From contig SEMN01000094.1 of NCBI GenBank assembly GCA_005408345.1, positions 1 through 64,000 of the forward strand: DNA of 64,000 nt. Direction: 5' to 3'. Below, in pieces: positions 20,526-31,279 of this stretch. Source of the stretch: Macquaria australasica. Lineage: Eukaryota; Chordata; Actinopteri; Centrarchiformes; Percichthyidae. The notes under the pieces are model-generated. The model saw nothing but the letters and a program-made list of their open reading frames with translations, searched no databases and was not told the origin of the DNA. Position numbers and translations under genes: made by a program. The stretch's first letter is position 1, and each line of letters starts with the position of its first letter.

Positions 20526-20696
20526 ATGGCAGACGTCTCGGAGAGGACGCTGCAAGTCGCGGTCGCGGTTTCTTTCGCTGCCGGCTTTCTGGCGGGGTGG
20601 CAGGCTAACAGAATGAGGAGGAAGTTTCTGGACTGGAGGAAGAAACGGCTGCAAGAGAAACTGTCGGAAACTCAGAAGAAGCTGGATTTAGCTTGA
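20526..20696 (+). CDS. mtln: Mitoregulin, 56-residue mitochondrial inner-membrane micropeptide
   Basis: ATG with strong start context (A at -3, G at +4) opens a 56-codon frame ending in TGA. The peptide begins MADVSERTLQ, has a hydrophobic stretch VAVAVSFAAGFLAG at residues 11-24, then WQANR and the basic helix LDWRKKRLQEKL, and ends QKKLDLA. Human mitoregulin (MTLN, also called MOXI or SMIM37) is also 56 residues with the same MADVSERTLQ start, GWQANR, LDWRKRRLQ and TQKKLDLA end. In mammals it sits in the inner mitochondrial membrane and supports fatty-acid oxidation and respiratory complexes. The layout of one membrane helix plus a cationic C-terminal helix is preserved. A splice donor (GCG followed by GTAACG) lies just after the stop, so the coding sequence is in one exon. 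Confidence 0.95.
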   Translation: MADVSERTLQVAVAVSFAAGFLAGWQANRMRRKFLDWRKKRLQEKLSETQKKLDLA

Positions 20697-21081
20697 GCGG
20701 TAACGTGAAATGTGTCTCGCTACGTTGGGTAAGGAGTGTAACTTTGGCCGGTGATTACTTGACTAGTCTGTTTCTAAATATGTAGGGGAGAACATAGATA
20801 TTATATTTAGGATATGAGTAGATATTGACCTCACCTGAACACTGAGGTCGACCTTACTGCTGTTTCTTACCCGCATGACTTGTTACGCCCAGTTATGTGA
20901 GACAACCTGTGGGCCAATGTGTCAACTCTTCTCTTAGTCATGAAGGGTTGAAAAGTTTGATACGTCCTTGTGACCATGGTGCTTCAGCTCTGAACACTTT
21001 CATTGCTTTCATAGTACTTACTACTGTCGCCATTCCCACAGTGATCAGTGTCTAATGACTGCATTCTTCTTCATTTGCCAG

Positions 21082-21360
21082 GTTTGGGGCTGTCTGGTCT
21101 ACATGGACGCTGGTCTTATCTGTAAAGCTGCCGGATCCTGGACCTGCCTGTGTTCTGCACTACCCGCATTTTCCCACCACACCTTTTTTTAAAATCAAGG
21201 CTGAACTTGATATTTACTGTGGGATATATGAAAATGCAATCCTTACCTACACACATTAGCTTCTTTTCTACCCTCGGACACTAACATGGAAGAAGTTGGG
21301 GATCTGGCCTCAGTTCATGTCTGATTCATATCTGGTCAAATAAATTATTGTGGGTTTTTT
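21082..21360 (+). other. mtln: mtln 3' UTR exon
   Basis: A good acceptor (CTTCATTTGCCAG) ends at 21081 and pairs with the donor at 20700. The exon has no open frame of note and carries AATAAA at 21339-21344 followed by a GT/T-rich element, so the transcript should end near 21360. An intron in the 3' UTR this close to the stop (3 bases) should not trigger nonsense-mediated decay. Confidence 0.65.
21339..21344 (+). terminator. mtln: mtln polyadenylation signal
   Basis: AATAAA followed by TTATTGTGGGTTTTTTTC, a typical downstream element. Confidence 0.7.
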
Positions 21361-21684
21361 TCATGTTTCTCTTACTGTGTTGTTTTTGTTCATTTGGAAA
21401 GCCAGTATTCTACAGTGAGGTTACGGCTTTCAGGGTTACAGACTCTCTCATCGTCATCGTTGACACACATCTGAGGTGAGTCAACGGTGACATGGCCAAA
21501 ATAAAGAGTTAAAACATATGAATCAAGTAAATAATATTCATGTCCAGATCTCGTAAGGGTGGTAGTTTAATTACATAATTGTCTTCAGGGTTCTTATAAA
21601 GTCTTGAAAGTTTGGAAAACGCTTTAATTTGATAATACTCCTTGCAAAATGCTTGATTTTCAACATAATCTAGTGTTTCATCTC

Positions 21685-22457
21685 ACTTTAATCCAGCAGA
21701 TGGTGCCACAACTAAAAGCAAAACTTCTGACATAATTCAATTGAGGTTTTAACATGAACACTAAAATTAAATCGGCAGCCAGTCCAGTTCAGGTTCACAC
21801 TCACATGTAATGAAGACTAATTGCAAGATATTTTGTTGGTAAATGGACTTTATGGAGCACAAATATCCTAGGAGCAGCAGCAAAGCCCTTTAAAATGCAG
21901 CACAGTGGGTGTTTAAGGTGAATGCCTAAAATAAAAAAATCATGTAAACCAAAAATCTTTTAATATTTGAAATGAAACAATCCCGAATCATATTTGTTGT
22001 CTCCTGGAATTTATAGTAACAATTTAGATGCGACGATAAAGGCTTCAACACTCTGGAAAGGTTTTGTTTAGGTACCTTGAAAGTTCTTGAATTTTACTCT
22101 TAAAAAGCTGTACGAACCCTGTGTGTTGACACGTGGCCTCAAATAGATCAGCGCCTTGCATTTCTGCTCCCCCACCATTGGTGTATGAATGTGTTTTTGT
22201 GACAAATTTTAGGCATTCACCTTAAACACCCACTGTGCTGCATTTTAAAGGGCTTTGCTGCTGCTCCTAGGATATTTGTGCTCCATAAATACAGTCCATT
22301 TACCAACAAAATATCTTGCAATTAGTCTTCATTACATGTGAGTGTGAACCTGAACTGGACTGGCTGCCGATTTAATTTTAGTGTTCATGTTAAAACCTCA
22401 ATTGAATTATGTCAGAAGTTTTGCTTTTAGTTGTGGCACCATCTGCTGGATTAAAGT
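21685..22457. repeat. Large inverted repeat (about 250-bp arms, about 273-bp spacer)
   Basis: The left arm 21685-21932 is the near-perfect reverse complement of the right arm 22206-22457; the only clear difference is a 4-base gap (GTAT, present in the right arm only). The spacer 21933-22205 is unrelated to the arms and contains ACGAACCCTG near 22111-22120. That matches, in reverse, CAGGGTTCTTATAAAG near 21587, so one arm may sit inside an older CAGGGTTC-ended DNA element. There is no coding sequence. The high arm identity points to a recent insertion, inverted duplication or gene conversion. Confidence 0.9.
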
Positions 22458-24328
22458 AAGAATCACAATTTAGACAGAAAAGTTAGTGCTATATTGAATA
22501 TGACATTAACAGTGTATTTTTTTGTGATTTAAAACACAATCTTCATCACCTGTCATACCTGTCAAGTGAAAATGTTAAAAGGAGAGGGGCTACAGTATGA
22601 TATGTTTTGACAAAATAATCTTAACTCAAGATCCACTTCCTAGATTTCATGGGCTTTCAACCACGTCACTCCCTCTGCTGATGAAGACTGTGAGATACTT
22701 ATTTTGTCAAACTACTGTTTCAAAGCTGAGGATTAACTTTCATGCACAATAACACAAGTGTTATTAGAACCTAATACATGGTTCAGTTGTATGAGGTTGT
22801 GCATACATATTTATACTGTGGATGTTTATCCACATGCTTTTTAATGGCTTAAAGGTTTACATGTGCACAACTTGTCTATAGGTGGTGCTAGTGCACTTTA
22901 ATACTTTATGCACACAAAACAAGTTTTTGCCTACAGTATTCTAGTCACCGGCTCTGAAATTAGATCTTGTGAGCAGATCTCTCTTTTTCATCATCACCAG
23001 TCTAGCAGGCCTATTACCACCTCTCAACAAGCTTCTGGCAAGACCTTAAGAAGTCCCTTTTCCTGGAGCACTCCATCAGTGGCTTGATGAGAAAGAAGGT
23101 GGAGAGGGATCAGTCGAAGTTAAGATGACAAATAAATACAAAAAAATCTTCACCCATCTTCATCTCGCCCAGGATTATAGAATTTGCATGTCTCAATATA
23201 TTTACAGAAAGGAGTGCAAGACAGCCATATGCTGGTGTAACTGTCAGTGCTCAAAACACTACAAAAATCATGTTTCTTTGTAGACATTTTAAGAGACGAT
23301 GCAGTAGGCTACTTTATATAATAGAGTGGTTACATTAACAGGGAAAAAAATTAAAGGCAACTTTTAATGGTGGCCTTTAATCACTTGTGCATTAAACTGA
23401 AATCTAATTTCAAGTCACTCTACACTAGTAGTTGCAGTTGGGGTCATATTTTATTAAGTTAATGGGAAGGTATTACATTAAGTTGTGTTGAAATTTCTCA
23501 TTAGAAAACTGGCTTAAGCTGCTTAAGTATTGCACACATACAGATGCCTATCTGAACAGTGTAAACTCCCTTTTTTTGACATTTTTACCAGGCCTGAATA
23601 TAGAAAAACTTATCTTCACATGAGGTGTGGGACACATAACGTTACATGAATTGCAGTCATTGCCTACAGGCTGTGTTATAACACTGATCATAATGTCTTT
23701 AAAAGCACAAAGAAAGCTAAACAGAAATGTGTAACTTCAGAAAAAAATATAGAAAAAGCACAAAATATATATAAATAGATCAAATACTCAACTGATTGTG
23801 GCTGTATTTTGTAATCTAGTCACATAACACATGGATTAAAGTTTAAAAAAAAAAACGTTCTCAGGCATTTTTCAGTTTCATTGACATTCTCTTTAAATTC
23901 GCTTGAATGGCATAGCCTAGTTTTTTATGGAGAATAAAGAAGGATGACAGACAGCTTAGCTGGAATTAAAAAGTGTGAGAGTGTGTTGACAAATGGAGGG
24001 GAAATATGAGTGTCATGGGAGGAGAAGTGTGTAGCTGTTTGTGCTTTGGATGGTATTCCAGAGAGAGTGTTATTGTCCCTCAATGTCTAATGCTGTGGCT
24101 AAATTGTGATGAATAGCTTGCTGGAGTGTGGTGTGTGTGGGTGCGTATGTGTAGACGACGACTGTCTATTATTCCCTGTTTATTTTGTAACAAGCTGTGC
24201 AAGGTTGTGTGCAACAGCAGTGCTGTTGCGTATAGCTGAGAAGTATTTTCGAAGTAGACGAGAAGGCTGGTGACTACAGGAGATAATTGCAAGAGAAGCA
24301 AAAAGAGAGATGGCAACAGAGGCGAGGA

Positions 24329-24364
<36 letters not shown>

Positions 24365-24665
24365 CAGTTCACATTGACTGGCATGATTGATCAGATTTTC
24401 CTAATTGGCAAGTAGACCTCGGAGCCTATGTCCTTCGCCTATATTGAGTGTGCTCAGTGAGTGTCATGTTTAATAAGCTTCCTGACTGGCTTTCTGGTTG
24501 TGTGATTGTGCCCTCTGGCTATAGGGTGACTGCAAAACATGGAGAGGAGAGGAGGCAAGAAGAGAAAAGAATGTAGAGGAGAAAAGAAGACTAGATTTAA
24601 ACAGTGTAACATATAGGGGAAGCAGAGAAATAATCAAAGGCCTCTGCTAGTTATGCTGCTTTTAA
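22458..24665. other. Intergenic DNA, nothing coding recognised
   Basis: Mostly unique AT-rich sequence with a GA run at 24333-24361. Short minus-strand frames (for example 24080-24316) have no recognisable domain. Confidence 0.45.
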
Positions 24666-24669
24666 GCAA

Positions 24670-25245
24670 AGCAAGACAAAGAGTCTATGGCCATGTTAGC
24701 AGCTCTGTGAGGCTGTACTTACAGGCACAGCAGTGCTATGAGCTAATTGCTAACATCAGCATGCTAACACGCTCACAATGCTGACATGCTGACGTTGAGC
24801 AAGTATAATGTTGAACATGATCGCCATCTTATTTTAACGTGTTAGCATGCTAATATTAGCTAAGTCCAACCGAGGCTCATTTGTTTCGCTGGCATTTGGT
24901 CATAAACCAAATTGGACAAATTGAACATTTGACCTGATTACGGAGCTAGATGGAAAGTTAATGGATCACCAAAGTTAGTATAAATCATCCTGTGGGGGAA
25001 CATGAATGTGGCATGGCAATCCATCCGAAATGTCAGCCTCAAGGTGGCACTAGAGGACAAGTCAGGGGGATGGTGCTAGAGGGACCAGAGTCTTTAGGAT
25101 ACATCCTCTGGGGAACATGAATGTCTGTCCCAAATTTCACTGCAATCCAACCAATAGTTGTTGAGGTGTTCCGGTCTAGACCAAAGTGGTGGACTAAAGA
25201 TGTTGCCATCCATAAAGCCATAACACTAGCATGGCTAAAAACACT
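24670..25245 (-). repeat. Dispersed teleost repeat family A, copy 2 (longest)
   Basis: Reverse orientation relative to copy 1. It starts GTCTATGGCCATGTTAGCAG, passes through TTAGCATGCTAA-type palindromic motifs and ends in GACCAAAGTGGTGGAC followed by AGCCATAACACTAGCATGG. It has two internal repeats of the 'GGATCACC / CATCCT..GGGGAACATGAATG' block. The 88-codon minus-strand frame at 25039-25305 lies within it and is not a gene. Confidence 0.75.
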
Positions 25246-25334
25246 GTGGACTCTTTGATGCACAAACAACGTAAGTAACATGAATAAGATTGATGTTAAT
25301 AGCACTAAGAACCTTTTTCATAGCAGAAGTTTGG

Positions 25335-25475
25335 ATGTTGTCATAGTAGGAAAAGCATAGGTGTTATTTATAACATTAACGATGGACCCTCAAGCAGCTA
25401 AATGGAATTCAGCTATCATCAATTTTATTATTCACACCTGTGCTTTTCCTACTGTGACGTGTCAAAATGTCTTTT
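25335..25475. mobile_element. Small fold-back (palindromic) element
   Basis: AGTAGGAAAAGCATAGGTGT on the left is mirrored by ACACCTGTGCTTTTCCTACT on the right about 90 bp away. A half-copy with related sequence (GATAAGCACAGGTGTTACTA, CAGCTAAATGGAATTTGG) is at about 39075-39215. This indicates a short hairpin-type dispersed family. Confidence 0.65.
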
Positions 25476-26204
25476 CTGAAAAAAAAAAAAAAAAAGCCTA
25501 TGTGAATGCACAATACATTAAACATTCGGCTGAAGACAGGCTCTCTACCCAGAAACTCCTTCAAAGTTTTGTGTGAAATATTCCTTTCTATCAGTCAATA
25601 TGCACCTACACAGAAAAGAGTTGAGTGGGCATTTATGTGTAACAGGGCAGAAAAACATACCCCCTTTCTAATGATTTTCATACTCGTACAAATATAAATA
25701 TTGTATGAGTACACACAGTGGACACGCACACACCTGAGGCTTTATTGAGCTTCAATCCAATACACCTCACACACCAGTGAGTGTTTACATGTTTATGGAT
25801 GACTAGGACCATGTCTCAGATAAGCACTGAGACTGTGGATTGGAGTAATATGCTGCAAAGACTTCCATTTAAATGGTGATGTGATTATGTCTTGCTTTAT
25901 TTGATCGATGCTTATTTTGTAACATCCTTTCCAGGAGGCTTTTATGTATGTATGTGCAGCGACGCCTCAATCCTGTTTGACAGTAGAGAAATGACCGTAT
26001 GCATAGAGATTTCATCAACAACATATCAGTCTTACAACCCCTGAACTAAGTGTTTTAGCCATACAAATAATTCAATGTCAAAGTAGACCACAAGTAGAAC
26101 AGGGAAAATGTTTCAGTACAACCTTCTAATACGGCATTCTTTATAGAGGCTTTATAAGCTGTAACTAAGAGTTAGTTTAATGGTTGATGAATAATTTAGT
26201 TACG

Positions 26205-26350
26205 CATTACATTACATTCATTTGGAGGATGTTTTTGTCCATTTTCCTCACATACATACATCGGGAGCAATTTGGAGTTCAGTGTCTTGCTAAAAGACAC
26301 GGGGACAGGAGGAATCAGGGATCAGCGGCCCCCATGCTTTATAGCTCAGT
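26205..26350. repeat. Degraded dispersed teleost repeat
   Basis: It contains ACATTACATTCATTTGGAGG, GGGAGCAATTTGGAGTTCAG and GTGTCTTGCTAAAAGACACG, phrases of a very common fish repeat. It is diverged, without definable ends. Confidence 0.55.
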
Positions 26351-26699
26351 ACTATAATGCTTTATACATCAATAATAAGCCATTAATAATAACATTTGGT
26401 TTGTGAAAAATCCAACTCTCTAGCGTAGCACTTGTTTTGTCTTTTTAACTTAACTGGCAGCCCAAACGTTCATAATAATAGTTTATTACTGATTTGAAAA
26501 CCCTCAATAAATATCTAATTAACTATTAATAAGTGCAGTCGTTACACCTTAAGTACACCTTATTAGATATTGGTACCACTTTCTCCTAATGCTTTAAATG
26601 TGTGTTCAGACAGAAAGCGAAGCAAATTTTCGCCTCATGTCATTTGCATAAATTCTACCGTTTGACTGTGTTTATTCGCCCCAAACAGCCACTGTGCTG

Positions 26700-26840
26700 T
26701 ACAAACTGCGCAGATATTAACTGTAAAGTTGGGTGTTAATTCTCTGTGGCTTCATCACTACTAGTGACACCTTTCACATTACATGTAGTCATTTGACCTG
26801 TTGTTCACCTGCAAATATTGATTTGTGCGGCATTAAGACT
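26700..26840. repeat. Dispersed repeat family E, copy 1
   Basis: The stretch from GTTAATTCTCTGTGGCTTCA through ACACCTTTCAC to TTTGACCTGTTG is shared with 48990-49045, showing two copies of one family in the window. Confidence 0.55.
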
Positions 26841-26999
26841 TTAGTCACGACTTAAGAACTTCGAAATCCTTATAAAGGCTGTTTATGTAGCAGATCAGTT
26901 ACTCTGATCAATAAATGGTTTGGTTCCGCTGGTTTCCCACCTACACAATGATTCACACCAAACTTGGCTCATATGAGCACAACCTGCTGTTTTGAGAGT

Positions 27000-27140
27000 G
27001 TGCTCAGTGGTGTAATGGGTAGAGTTTGGTGGTGGTAGTGCTGCAGGGTTAGAGCATCATTTCCCACTGGGACCACCCATACTAAATGGATGCACTCAAG
27101 ATGCTCTGGATAAAAGCACCAAATGAATGACAGATGTAGC
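27000..27140 (+). repeat. tRNA-derived SINE-like fragment
   Basis: A head with AGTGGTGTAATGGGTAGAG and a weak B-box-like GGGTTAGAGCAT is followed by ATGCTCTGGATAAAAGCACC and AAATGAATGA, the tail found in many fish SINEs. The promoter boxes are degenerate. The subfamily cannot be named from sequence alone. Confidence 0.5.
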
Positions 27141-27144
27141 ATTA

Positions 27145-28390
27145 CGCTATATACAGTATTGGTACAGGCTGTCCGCCCCGCTCACATCCTCTCATCTCTC
27201 TGTTTTTAGTTCTGAGTACACTTGAACAATCTGGACACACACAAGGGAGTGTTTGTTGTTTACGCTCTTCAGTTATGAGGTAAAAACACTTTGAGAGCCA
27301 CATGCTTTTACTGTTCTTTAAAGCAGAACCACCACCACCACCTCACACTGTTCTTAAACCTTCAAACCACCGTTATTGAAAGTTTTTTCCTTTACTTTAT
27401 GTTTCCATAAAATATGTGTTGTGTTCTTGAAAGTTGGTTTAGATTTAAACACATATATTACTGCCTCAATGATGAACCAATGTCATCAACTCTCCTAGAT
27501 TTTAACATACAAACATCAGCTGAATTTCAATACACTTTAAAAAAAATGTCTAATAGCTTGGACCTGGGCTATATTTCACTCTGAGCGCGAACATTTTCAT
27601 CAGTCAAATCTGTTACTGTAAGCACAGCATTCTTAAATGGGGACTGTGGAAAGCAGACTAGATATTAGAAGTTTAAAAAATATGAATTCTTGAGAAAGAC
27701 TGAAGATGCACTTGAAGAACACAGACTTTTGAAGTTCGCTTCAGAAGAGAAATGTAAATACAAACTGACAACAAGGCCTAGTTTTGTTCATTCTGGGAGT
27801 ACTTTAGAAAGCACAAGAATAACAAAAACTGTTCAACATGAATAAGAAAAACATGACAAAAGGTCTATGGCCAATCTGCTGGCCCTGTGAGGCCATGCTT
27901 GTTTCACACCAGACAACAGACAATAAAACTGCTGGATGGATAAAAACGTTTGCTATCCTTAAATCCTTACCGCTAGGGGCAAAAATGTAATATTTGCCCT
28001 GAGGGTGGTGCCACCAAATAGACTATGTTATTGTTACCCATATCCTCCTGCAGTTAGCAGCAAGGAGAGATTTGCATGGCAGTCTTCTGTCTTTTCTTGG
28101 GTTAAGGTTAGTTGTACTAGAGAAAAGGTCATATGGTAAGATGTCATGTAGTGATTGGAATTACTGTAAGCTGCATGTAAATTTACAAGCTGACAATCAG
28201 ATACATAACCTAAACTGCATAACTGGTTAGGAAAACTAAGAGTAGCATTAAATTCATTATTATTGGTGCTTTATGAACCTTTTAGAAAAACATGACTTTT
28301 AATAGAGTCACTGCACTGGAAGGTGTAATGGTTATGGTTATATTAAGGATATTGTTATGGTTAAGAAACAAAACCAACTTGGGTTGAAAG
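27145..28390. other. Intergenic DNA with a small family-A relic
   Basis: AT-rich; GGTCTATGGCCAATCTGCTG with GTGAGGCCATGCTTG (27862-27902) is a relic of family A. No coding feature was seen. Confidence 0.4.
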
Positions 28391-28394
28391 AATG

Positions 28395-28720
28395 GTCTGA
28401 CATTTTGGGAAATACGCTTGTTTGACTTTTTGTCGAGAGTTAGATGAGAAGATTGATACCACTCTCATATCTTTACGCTAAATACGAAGCTACCGCCTGC
28501 AGCTAGCCTGCATCTGTCCCAAAGCAACAAAATCCACCTACCAGAACCTCAAAAGCTCACTAATTAACATGGTATATCTAGTTTGTTTAATCCATAGAGA
28601 AACAGAAGTGTAAAAACGTCAGGCTGTGGTTTTATGGACCATCTCTTGGCTGAGCACAGTGATTTCCTGTTGTCTTGCCATCCCCATGAGGCTGCCAGGT
28701 GACCAGCAGACACTCAAACC
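28395..28720 (+). mobile_element. Dispersed fold-back element family B, copy 1 (half copy)
   Basis: It contains GACATTTTGGGAAATACGCT, GATACCACTCTCATATC, CTAAATACGAAGCTACCG and CTCACTAATTAACATGG. The same order is seen at 35025-35335. Family B is a common teleost DNA repeat. Only one arm is recognisable here. Confidence 0.7.
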
Positions 28721-28724
28721 TTTC

Positions 28725-30945
28725 CGTTAAAGAGTAACTTTAATACCAGGCTTATTGCGGCCCTTGTGATTGCACCTCTCACCACACCCAGGGTGAGAGT
28801 GTGTAACCACACCCAAGAGTCAGTACATTTGTACATCACTGCAGCAAGATGACAAATTAAACCACTCGAGAAAATTGGTTTTCAGGTGACTTTTAGTTTG
28901 TCTTTGAAATAAGAACAAGATGAAAAAGAAAAGCCTTTGCTGAAAATGGAAACTCACAGCAGTGACAACAGTGATGGTCCCTGTTTCAGCAATGTCAGGC
29001 CACCTCCTGTTTCATTAATTTATGGAACAGTCTGTAAAATTATGACACAGTCCTTTTTCGTAACTATACATGCAAATCTGATATGAGGACAGGCTGACAA
29101 TCGCAGTTACTGTCCTTATTTAAGCACAGCTGGCCAGAGACACAAACAATCTGCGTGAGGAGTCCAACGTTGGTTTATTTTAAATGAATGCAGTAGGATC
29201 TAAACGCACAGTCACTCCCAAAGGGAGAGCCATCACATTTAGGGTATTTAGTATTCATTGTATGTCCCATTACACATTTTTGCACACTTGGCAATTACTC
29301 TTTTTTGAGAAAGTTGCATTTTGACACAGGCAATAACCTTGGTATGATTACTGTAGGCCTGAAAAATTAACCTTTTGATGTGACGAAGTGCGCATGTATG
29401 TGTGAAAGCTTGTGTTTGTGTGTTTTCCTTCATAAACATGTCACACACACACACATTTCAACAAGGGCAATATGCACACACAAATTCAGCTCGTCAGTGG
29501 AAACTGCTTATTCCAGCTGATGGAGTGTATAATTCCAACATTGGAATAATAATGATGGCATCGTAATTCAGATGGATAGAGTAGAAATTAGATTCTGGGG
29601 CTTTTTGCATATTGTCATTATTGAGTTCTGCACCATTCTCTTCGTGAAAGTGAAATGAATTGAGGAATGGGGATGGGTTTACATGTCTAACTTGCTGAAG
29701 CGACCCACAAGTCTCACCTTGCAGCAATTTGTGAGTCTAAAGTGAATCTAAAGTGCATCTTAATTATGTACCAAAATGAAACACACACACATACACAAAC
29801 ACACGTGAATTTATGTACTTGCACAGACACACAGAGCCACCCTGTTGGTATGCAACCTGAAAGTAAATGGCTGCAATCACATTAAACACCCCGGCAATTA
29901 CAGTGAAAACAAACAGCATTTCTATACAGCATTTCTCATAATGCCACTTCACAGAGTGCCCTAATTGTGCTCCGTTTTCTGCGGAAAATAATCTATGTCA
30001 CCCTCGCTTTGCGTCATACAAGCACCCAAACAGCTAATCAAAGAGCCGAATTTCCCTTTCTCTCCTGCACTCAGAACTGTCAAGTGTCTTTGAATGAATG
30101 CTGAGCATCTTAGTGTCATCTAAGATAGGAATAAGACATTCCTTCTTCTCTTCTACTCTCCTGCTTTCTTTCACTCGAGGGTGTGGGAAGGCCTGTGGCG
30201 AGGGTTTAGCTAAAAGAGAATTTCCCAGCACAGATCAATAAAGTCTTGTGTTATGATTATTATTACTTAAGGGAGTCGGCTGGCTTTTTATTTTTATTGG
30301 GGGAGAGGGAAGGAGCCCTATAAGAAAATGTTCCTGTCAATATGTGATCTCAGCCTTACAGGGACAGAAAGGATTCTTGTGATTTAAGTATTTATTAACC
30401 ATGACACCATTCTCAAGCCACATATAACATCGAAGAGCTCTGGGCTACATATCACTGCAGCGCTAAACTTTACAACCTCAGACTTGTCATTTTCATAAAG
30501 TAACTTCACCTGAAGAATTGTACTATATGTTCTCTATGGATGGAGGAAAATCATCCATCTTTGAGCTGAAACTCTCTCATAAACCCAAAAGATCAATGTA
30601 CTTTAGGAGCCATTTGCATATGTGACGAGACACTATCATTCAGCTGGTGGGTGTTGCTACACGGAGGGACAAACAGATTTTAATAATGTCACTGCGGGTA
30701 TGGTATATGCTCCAGGGTCCTATGTTCCCCAGCTCAATTCCCCAGGTCAAATGTACAATGTGTGTTTCCCTGAGTGAAAATGTTGAAATCACCCATCTAC
30801 AGCTTAGGCTGATGTTACACTCGTTGAAACCTACGCCTTCAAATTTGCAGGCAAGACAGTTTTCTTGACTTTAGACATTGATATGTCCACAGTGGCTGAG
30901 CTGATTTGTTACCATGCTTTTGTTATTTGAACTGCAAAGATAGCC
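28725..30945. other. Intergenic DNA, nothing coding recognised
   Basis: Low-repeat AT-rich sequence with short CA-rich runs (29443-29456, 29778-29803). Open frames here are short and lack domains. Confidence 0.4.
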
Positions 30946-30949
30946 CTTA

Positions 30950-31275
30950 CTAGCCCATGGTACTGTGTGAGGGACCTAAACTTAACCAAGTGTTATTTTT
31001 TTAAACCCAAACCGTATAGCCCTAATTTTTGAGTCTAAACCTCCCTAACTCTTACCAAGTACTTTTAGCTCCTAAATCTAACCAGACCTCACCCATAGCG
31101 GTGGTAGATCATAAAAAACATTTTTATGGTAATGGTCATACAGTATGTAATGTTTTTGAAAGGCACCGACAAATGATGGTGTTCTGCCGACATGGGCGTC
31201 ACTTCAGAGAACACTCATATTTGTCGTTTTGAAAGGCGATGGTAAACAACGTATTTTGCTGTTTAGTTTGAAGGG
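30950..31275. repeat. Dispersed teleost repeat (CCTAACC / GCGGTGGTAGATC type)
   Basis: Diverged copy with AACTCTTACCAAGTACTTTT, ATAGCGGTGGTAGATC, AAAGGCACCGACAAATGATG and TGAAAGGCGATGGTAAACAA, phrases I associate with a frequent fish repeat. The 67-codon frame 31029-31232 is inside it. Confidence 0.45.
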
Positions 31276-31279
31276 CTTG

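Noticed and set aside
20421..20654. 77-codon minus-strand ORF over mtln
   Set aside because: Antisense shadow of the mtln coding exon and its CpG-rich 5' region.
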